From Stomorhina lunata (Eukaryota > Arthropoda > Insecta > Diptera > Rhiniidae), in the NCBI GenBank assembly GCA_933228675.1, contig OW121743.1, positions 85,460,938 through 85,524,937 of the forward strand: DNA of 64,000 bases, written 5' to 3'. Shown piece after piece: positions 58,978-64,000 of the stretch. How positions within the stretch are numbered: the first letter of the stretch is position 1; each line of letters begins with the position of its first letter. Position numbers and translations under genes: made by a program. Under the pieces are notes generated by a model. The model had not been told where the DNA came from. It did no database searches and saw nothing but the letters and a program-made list of their open reading frames with translations.

Positions 58978-59310
58978 CGCACATTTTACAAGATTTGTTG
59001 TGCTATTTTTAACTAGTCGCTTGCTAAGCATATATGAGTTCTTTTGTACTCTTTTTTTGATCACCAAACTGATTGCACACATTCTGCTTTCAAATAGTTG
59101 CTTTCAAGGTATTTTCTGAGTCTTTTTGTGGTCTTTTTTGATCACCAAACTGATTAAAATAACATAAAAAGCAGTCGTATTAGGATCGTTTGCACGATAA
59201 GATTTTGACTGCACACATTCTGCAAGAATTGTTTGTGCTTTTGTAAACTAGTCGTTTTATAAGCGTTTTAAGGAGTCTTTTTGAAATCTTTTTTAGATCA
59301 CCAAGCTGAT
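58978..59310. repeat. Three diverged direct repeats of about 110 bp
   Basis: Each ends with TTTTTTGATCACCAAACTGATT (59056, 59138 and, diverged, near 59291). Upstream parts share GCACACATTCTGC and AACTAGTCG..TAAGC. The middle unit is shortened. Confidence 0.65.
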
Positions 59311-60530
59311 TGATCCATTTTTGATCATCTATACGAATCTCAAAAGACTCATTAAATTTCTAGCTGGGACATCATCATACAAGTTCATTATTTTCGAATA
59401 AGAATTTGGATGAACAAAATATCGTCAGCGCTAAGTTATCACTAGCGATATAGACCAAAATATTGCAACCTCGTACAGTTAACAAAAAAATCTTTTCGAT
59501 ATTTTGAAACAGTTGCCTTCGATTTTGTTTATATAGCACCCCCTTAATCTATTGTATTGTATCTATCTGTTCGTATCCATATCTCAATTTAAATAAAATC
59601 TGAATTTTAAAATAATATATTGAGCACGTCTTAAAAGTAACGGCCAAACTAAGTTAAGCAGATGCATATGAATTGTCCCAAATTTTCAAAATATGTAATT
59701 GAATTTTTCCAAAAATATTTGCTTTAAGATATAAATACTCGTATTTCTATTAATACTTTATCAAAGGTTTTGGTTTTTTGCTGTACTCGTAAATAACTCT
59801 TACATGTAAATACCAGACATATCTAAAAAATTCATACCATCTGTATTTCGGTTCAGTAGATCTAAAAAAAACACGTGACTAAATTATTGAATATCCATAA
59901 AAAAACACATTGACAAACTGATAACTTCAACTATTCATAGATACTACATATTTTTTTTTTATATGTTAATGATTATTAAATTTTTTCAGCTTTTCGTTTA
60001 CATATGTATGTATGTATTTGTTTGTGGTTTAATGAATCTCTAGCATAATAACGAAAGATAACAGACAGATAGGCCTACTTTCATCGACTAGCAAGACCCA
60101 TCAACTATCAGTTAACCATTGCCTAGATTCGACTGTTTTGTATGTTGCTATTAACCAGCTGAAGTTATTACTATCTATTTATGTGTTTTAAACCGCAGAT
60201 TTTTGTAATATTCTCTCGTATAAGAGTCAAGGGGTAAAAAGTACAATTTTTGAGACATTTTTCGAGCCTATTAAAATATTGTTTTAACGCCTGTTTTGTA
60301 TAAATTATTATCAGAAAATAACTAAAACAGTTAAATGGTGTATTTTAACACATAAATGTGTATATAGAAGCGTTTGCACAGTGGGTTGAGAACGTTGTAG
60401 TCAGAAAGTTAGAACCTACATAAATTTTTTACTCAAATTTTACTCTTGTAATCATAATAATTTTTCAGATGTGATAACATAACAGTAAAAACCTCAAAAA
60501 TTCCAAGTTTTAGAAAAAAAAAATGAAAAA
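59311..60530. other. Unique sequence, no gene seen
   Basis: Only homopolymers and a short TATGTATGTATG run near 60003. No gene or family repeat recognised. Confidence 0.45.
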
Positions 60531-60649
60531 AAACAAGTAAGAATGTGCTATCGTCGGTCAAGCCCGACCATACGATATCCTTCACTACTAAGGTTAAAGG
60601 TGTTCTTTTTGTGTATAAAGTCGTATATTTCCTAAATTTTTCCGTAATA

Positions 60650-61942
60650 AAGAGTGTTCTAAAAAAAATATGTATTTACTATTTTAGACAAAATTTATCC
60701 ATAGTGCAAGAAATAATTTATTTTTTGATCAAGTTAGTTTCTATAGATATGTCAGATACTATTATTTTAGAAATTATTAATTTTCAATAGTTATTTCAAT
60801 CAAAATGGACTGCGAAAAAAAGTTCGTGAAAATATAATTAAAACTTTAAAAAAAATCCGTCATGGACTTTTAAAAAAATAGCTAAAAATTTGAAAGTTGA
60901 CCCTCGAACGGTTTCTTGCCATCAGACGGTATAAGGAAAACCTGAGCATTGAAAGAAAATCTGGATCAGGGAGGAAAAAAGGTCCTACAGATATTGGTAA
61001 GACAAAAGAAGTCGAGCGACTCTTTCGAAGAACGCCTAACACTTCTTTAAGAAAAGCAGGTCGTACGGTGAAATGTTCTACGAATTTTGCACATAGAGTC
61101 AAAGCTTATGCTGGACTGAAGACATACAAAGTCCAAAAGGTTCCAGATCGCAATGCAATAAAGAACTTAGAAGCAAAAAACGAGCGAAAAAATTGAAGTC
61201 TGATTTTATAAAAAAAATACACCTGTTGTGTGATGGATGATGAAACATACGTACTGGCAGACTTTTCTCAACTTCCTGGTCAAGATTTTTATGTTGCTGA
61301 TAAACGGGGCAATGTTCGGCAAGAGTTTCGCACAAAAAAACAAACAAAATTCCCTAAGAAGTTTCTCGTGTGGCAAGCTATTTGCAGTTGTGGCAAAAGA
61401 AGTAGAGTATTTGTGGCATCTGGCACAATAAACACAGAAATTTATATAAAGGAGTGCCTACAAAAACGGTTGTTACCCTTTTTAAGAGAGCACAGAGTGA
61501 CTACATTTTTTTGGCCCGATTTGGCATCATGCCATTATGGAAAAAAGGCACTAGAATGGTACTCAAAGAATAATGTCATTTTTGTACCACGAGAGGCAAA
61601 TCCACCTAACTGTCCAGAACTTCGGCCTGTGGAAAGGTATTGGGCTCTGGTAAAAAAGGAATTGAAGAACACAGGAAAGATTTCCAAGAACATGTCCGAT
61701 ATTAAGCGCAGGTGGAACACATGCTCCAAAAAGGTATCAGAAGCAACTGTAAAATCTTTAATGGGAGGGTTTCCGAAAAAAGTCGATAATTTTGCAAAAC
61801 CCGAGTACTAAGTAAACATTTTAATGCTAAATGATTTTGTATAATATGTCATTATATTTGCGTATTTTGTAGAGTTTTTATATTAAAAGGTTTTATTTTT
61901 ATTTAAGAAAATCCAACTACAAATTTTATTTAGAGCACTCTT
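60650..61942 (+). mobile_element. Tc1/mariner-superfamily DD37E element, copy 2
   Basis: 1293 bp between TA dinucleotides (60648-60649 and 61943-61944). Terminal repeats are the same as in copy 1 (AAGAGTGTTCTAAA, inverted AAGAGTGCTCTAAA). Overall nearly identical to copy 1, with a handful of small differences. Inserted in Helentron-like copy H14. Confidence 0.92.
60805..61811 (+). pseudogene. DD37E Tc1-like transposase pseudogene, copy 2
   Basis: Same transposase as copy 1 but with different lesions. Relative to copy 1 there are single-base losses in A runs at about 60814-60820 and 60848, loss of AA near 60917, another lost A at 61175-61180 and a gained A near 61209. The first half is therefore read in several frames. 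From about 61233 the frame is open to the stop at 61811 and contains all catalytic blocks: MDDETYV, FWPDLASCHYG and NCPELRPVERYW. It keeps the GPT residues missing from copy 1 and has AAG where copy 1 has TAG. Without a continuous N-terminal DNA-binding domain it cannot encode an active enzyme. Confidence 0.9.
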
Positions 61943-62195
61943 TACAAACATTTTCTTAAGACTTATATATTTAAGCTGTTTTGACTTATATGAGGGCTAG
62001 GGTCAAATATGGACCGATTATCTTGAAATTTAGCAAATTGATTACAATTTTTACAAATATTATGTATGCAAAAAATAAACTTAAAATTGTCATTGTCTTC
62101 AGATTTACGAGCGTTTTAGTGATTTTAGTCTCATTTATTGCGTTTTTATAGAAGAGTTTGTATGGGATATATGGTTAATTGTGGACCGATTTCAA

Positions 62196-62458
62196 CACTC
62201 CATAATGCTAAAATTTTTGGTAGTATACAATATTTTTAATAGCGGAATATATGGCATTAAAATTAGCTTTCTACCTTAAATAGTTTGTACTGGTGCTAAA
62301 AGGGTCAATGTCGAAAAAACTAGTTTTGAAAAAATTTGATTTAAAGTTTTTATTTTTCATATAAATTCATTGTAACTTTGCCCAAAAAAACCCTTTTAAA
62401 TCTGTTCTGGGTTAGGTTAGAGATTAGCTGTTGGAGCCAAAGGAAGGGTATCTAATGC
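62196..62458. other. Unique spacer
   Basis: No feature recognised. Confidence 0.4.
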
Positions 62459-62733
62459 AAATTTGTCAATGCTTATGACTCAATAACTTCTGAACGTGCT
62501 GTCAGATTTTAATAAAGGATTTTAATTTATCTCTTAGATTAAAATTTTTAAAAATAAAGAAAATTTTTCAGTATAAAGGACAATTTTCATGGTAAAGATC
62601 GTTGAGATAGGATAATAGATAAATTTTATTCGATAATCTAAAGAAGAATTAAAATCCTTTCCAACGACTTCAAGTTTTTTAAAATCTGACAATGCGCTCA
62701 GAAGTAATTGAATAGTAAACATTGCCAATTTTT
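62459..62733. repeat. Inverted repeat with arms of about 90-110 bp
   Basis: The left arm (62459-62548) and right arm (62620-62733) are reverse complements with mismatches and a roughly 15-base insertion in the right arm. Landmarks are ACTTCTGAACGTGCTGTCAG (left) and CTGACAATGCGCTCAGAAGT (right). Could be a decayed MITE. No coding sequence. Confidence 0.65.
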
Positions 62734-63409
62734 CCCAAAAATACCCGAGACATCCAAATTTGGGAGATTATAGAATCTAAACGATATAAGATTTGAGGCT
62801 GGTTTTTACACCATATTATCCGGAGGCAAAAGGAGAATATACAATATGAGTTTAAACTAAATCGAAGAGATTCAAATTATAAATTTCTATTTTTGGGACG
62901 AACGTTTTTACAATCATTCTTTACTAACCACATTTTCATGCGTCGAAAAAAGCATTCATTCACTATATCCTACCGAAAATGGAAAGCAATATGATGTATA
63001 CATGGGACGATGCTTAAAGTCTATTTTGAAGCTTCTCGACCAAGTGTAGGAGAGGATGAATATGCTTATCGGTGAAAATAGGTATCCAACTCTAGTGATC
63101 CACTGGAGCACGGTCGCAATGTAAGGTACATCACACCGACCTCTCGTTACTTCTTTGAAATGTTCTCTAATGAAATCAGGTAACTCGTTCCCGAAACCTG
63201 GACTTTTTTACGCAATATACTTAAGAGCTCATCGCTCGGTTGGCCTGCAGACCGAGCAACAAGCTACAGAGGAAATTTGCTTTTTAGCCGTACAGTTCGT
63301 ATGTAGAATTCGCTTTCCGCAGAAATCTTCCTTGCCTGTTGTAATATAGGAAAGTTAAAATCAAATATCCATTAATATTTCTCCATCTAACCCTATCCCA
63401 TAACCTACT
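62734..63409. other. Unique sequence, no gene seen
   Basis: A 64-codon plus-strand frame at 63155-63349 matches no family I recognise. Left uncalled. Confidence 0.4.
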
Positions 63410-64000
63410 TATACCCCTCACCACCATAGGGTATAATAAGTTTGTGCTGAGGTATGTAACGGATAGAAATATTTGTCTTAGACCCACCTTTAAGTAAACC
63501 AATAGGCTTAGAATCACTTTCTGAGTCGATTTAGCGATGTCAGTCCGTCCGTCTAGCTGGACCCCTATGTACACCATGTATCAAAGTACAGGTCGCAATT
63601 CTTAAGATAATTTGATAATTTTTTTGATATTTTTTTTTTACAGTGGGACCATGGCTATTGAAATTCGTCAAAATCAGTTCATTATTTATGGGTCCCACTT
63701 CCCAGAATTGATATTTTGGCCACAAATATCAATATTTTTTCATGAAATTTAAAACAAATACTGCTTGTGTAAACCAAAATCACTGTACCAAATTTCGTTG
63801 AAATCTGTTCATATTTGACCATAGCTCCTATACAAACTTTTCTGTAAAAATGAGACAAAAAAATGAGACAAAAGACTCTAAAACGCTCATAACTCTGAAG
63901 ATAATGAGAATTTTGAGTTTTTTTTTGAACACATAATTCTTTTTAAAACTGTAATCGATTTGCCAAATTTCGAGATAATTGGTCCACAATTGACCCTAGC
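63410..64000 (+). mobile_element. DINE-1/Helentron-like element, copy H15 (cut by window end)
   Basis: Canonical 5' end TATACCCCTCACCACCATAG, then GGTATGTAACGGATAGAAAT, the microsatellite GTCAGTCCGTCCGTC, and body blocks through TTTGCCAAATTTCGAGATAA. The element runs past the last base of the window. Confidence 0.82.

Larger units (their letters stand above)
60531..62195 (-). mobile_element. DINE-1/Helentron-like element, copy H14, split by a Tc1-like insertion
   Basis: Starts AAACAAGTAAGAATGTGCTA with stem-loop GTCGGTCAAGCCCGAC and the box ATATCCTTCACTAC. It breaks at 60649, where the Tc1-like element lies, and resumes at 61945 with CAAACATTTTCTTAAGACTT, which follows directly in other copies. 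Homology fades at about 62195, so the other end is truncated. The nesting dates the Tc1-like insertion after this element. Confidence 0.87.

Overview
This is a very AT-rich, repeat-dominated stretch of a eukaryotic genome. I could not support a single intact host gene or exon in it. The content points to a fly, most likely a calyptrate (house-fly or blow-fly group): about fifteen copies of a DINE-1/INE-1-like (Helentron-type) element, two dead Tc1-like DD37E elements, a decayed mariner, palindromic MITEs, a tRNA-derived SINE, and about 20 kb of short-period minisatellite. It reads like a large intron or a gene-poor intergenic region. The organism assignment is inference.

Layout. 0-9 kb: Helentron-like copies around a 4.2-kb inverted repeat (arms about 1.3 kb, 3.84-8.01 kb). 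A 129-bp MITE sits inside its left arm, and its right edge abuts a 31-bp tandem array. 9-11 kb: mostly unique sequence with one small inverted repeat. 11.2-12.7 kb: first large minisatellite. 13.1-15.3 kb: three Helentron-like copies head to tail. 16.8-39.5 kb: eight or nine minisatellite arrays separated by short unique spacers; the largest is 4.4 kb (32.45-36.86 kb). 39.7-41.2 kb: a complex long-period satellite. 42.4-54.8 kb: a roughly mirror-image arrangement in which a 0.28-kb repeat and a 30-bp array occur in opposite orientation at both ends; between them lie a Helentron-like copy, a SINE, a mariner pseudogene, a second MITE copy, a second Helentron-like copy, a block of large hairpins (48.3-50.0 kb) and a pair of foldback elements. 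55.7-62.2 kb: two Tc1-like copies, the second inserted inside a Helentron-like copy. 62-64 kb: another inverted repeat and a Helentron-like copy cut by the window end.

The most unusual feature is the minisatellite superfamily. At least a dozen arrays with periods of 28-31 bp all share a palindromic core (TTTCTATAGAAA), yet each array has its own homogenised linker. Inside three arrays single linkers are inverted between palindromic cores, and the largest arrays show higher-order duplications. No coding function is suggested. The repeated open frames in the arrays arise because 30 is divisible by three.

The recognisable proteins are only dead transposases: two related DD37E copies with different lesions, and a mariner with an internal deletion and frameshifts.
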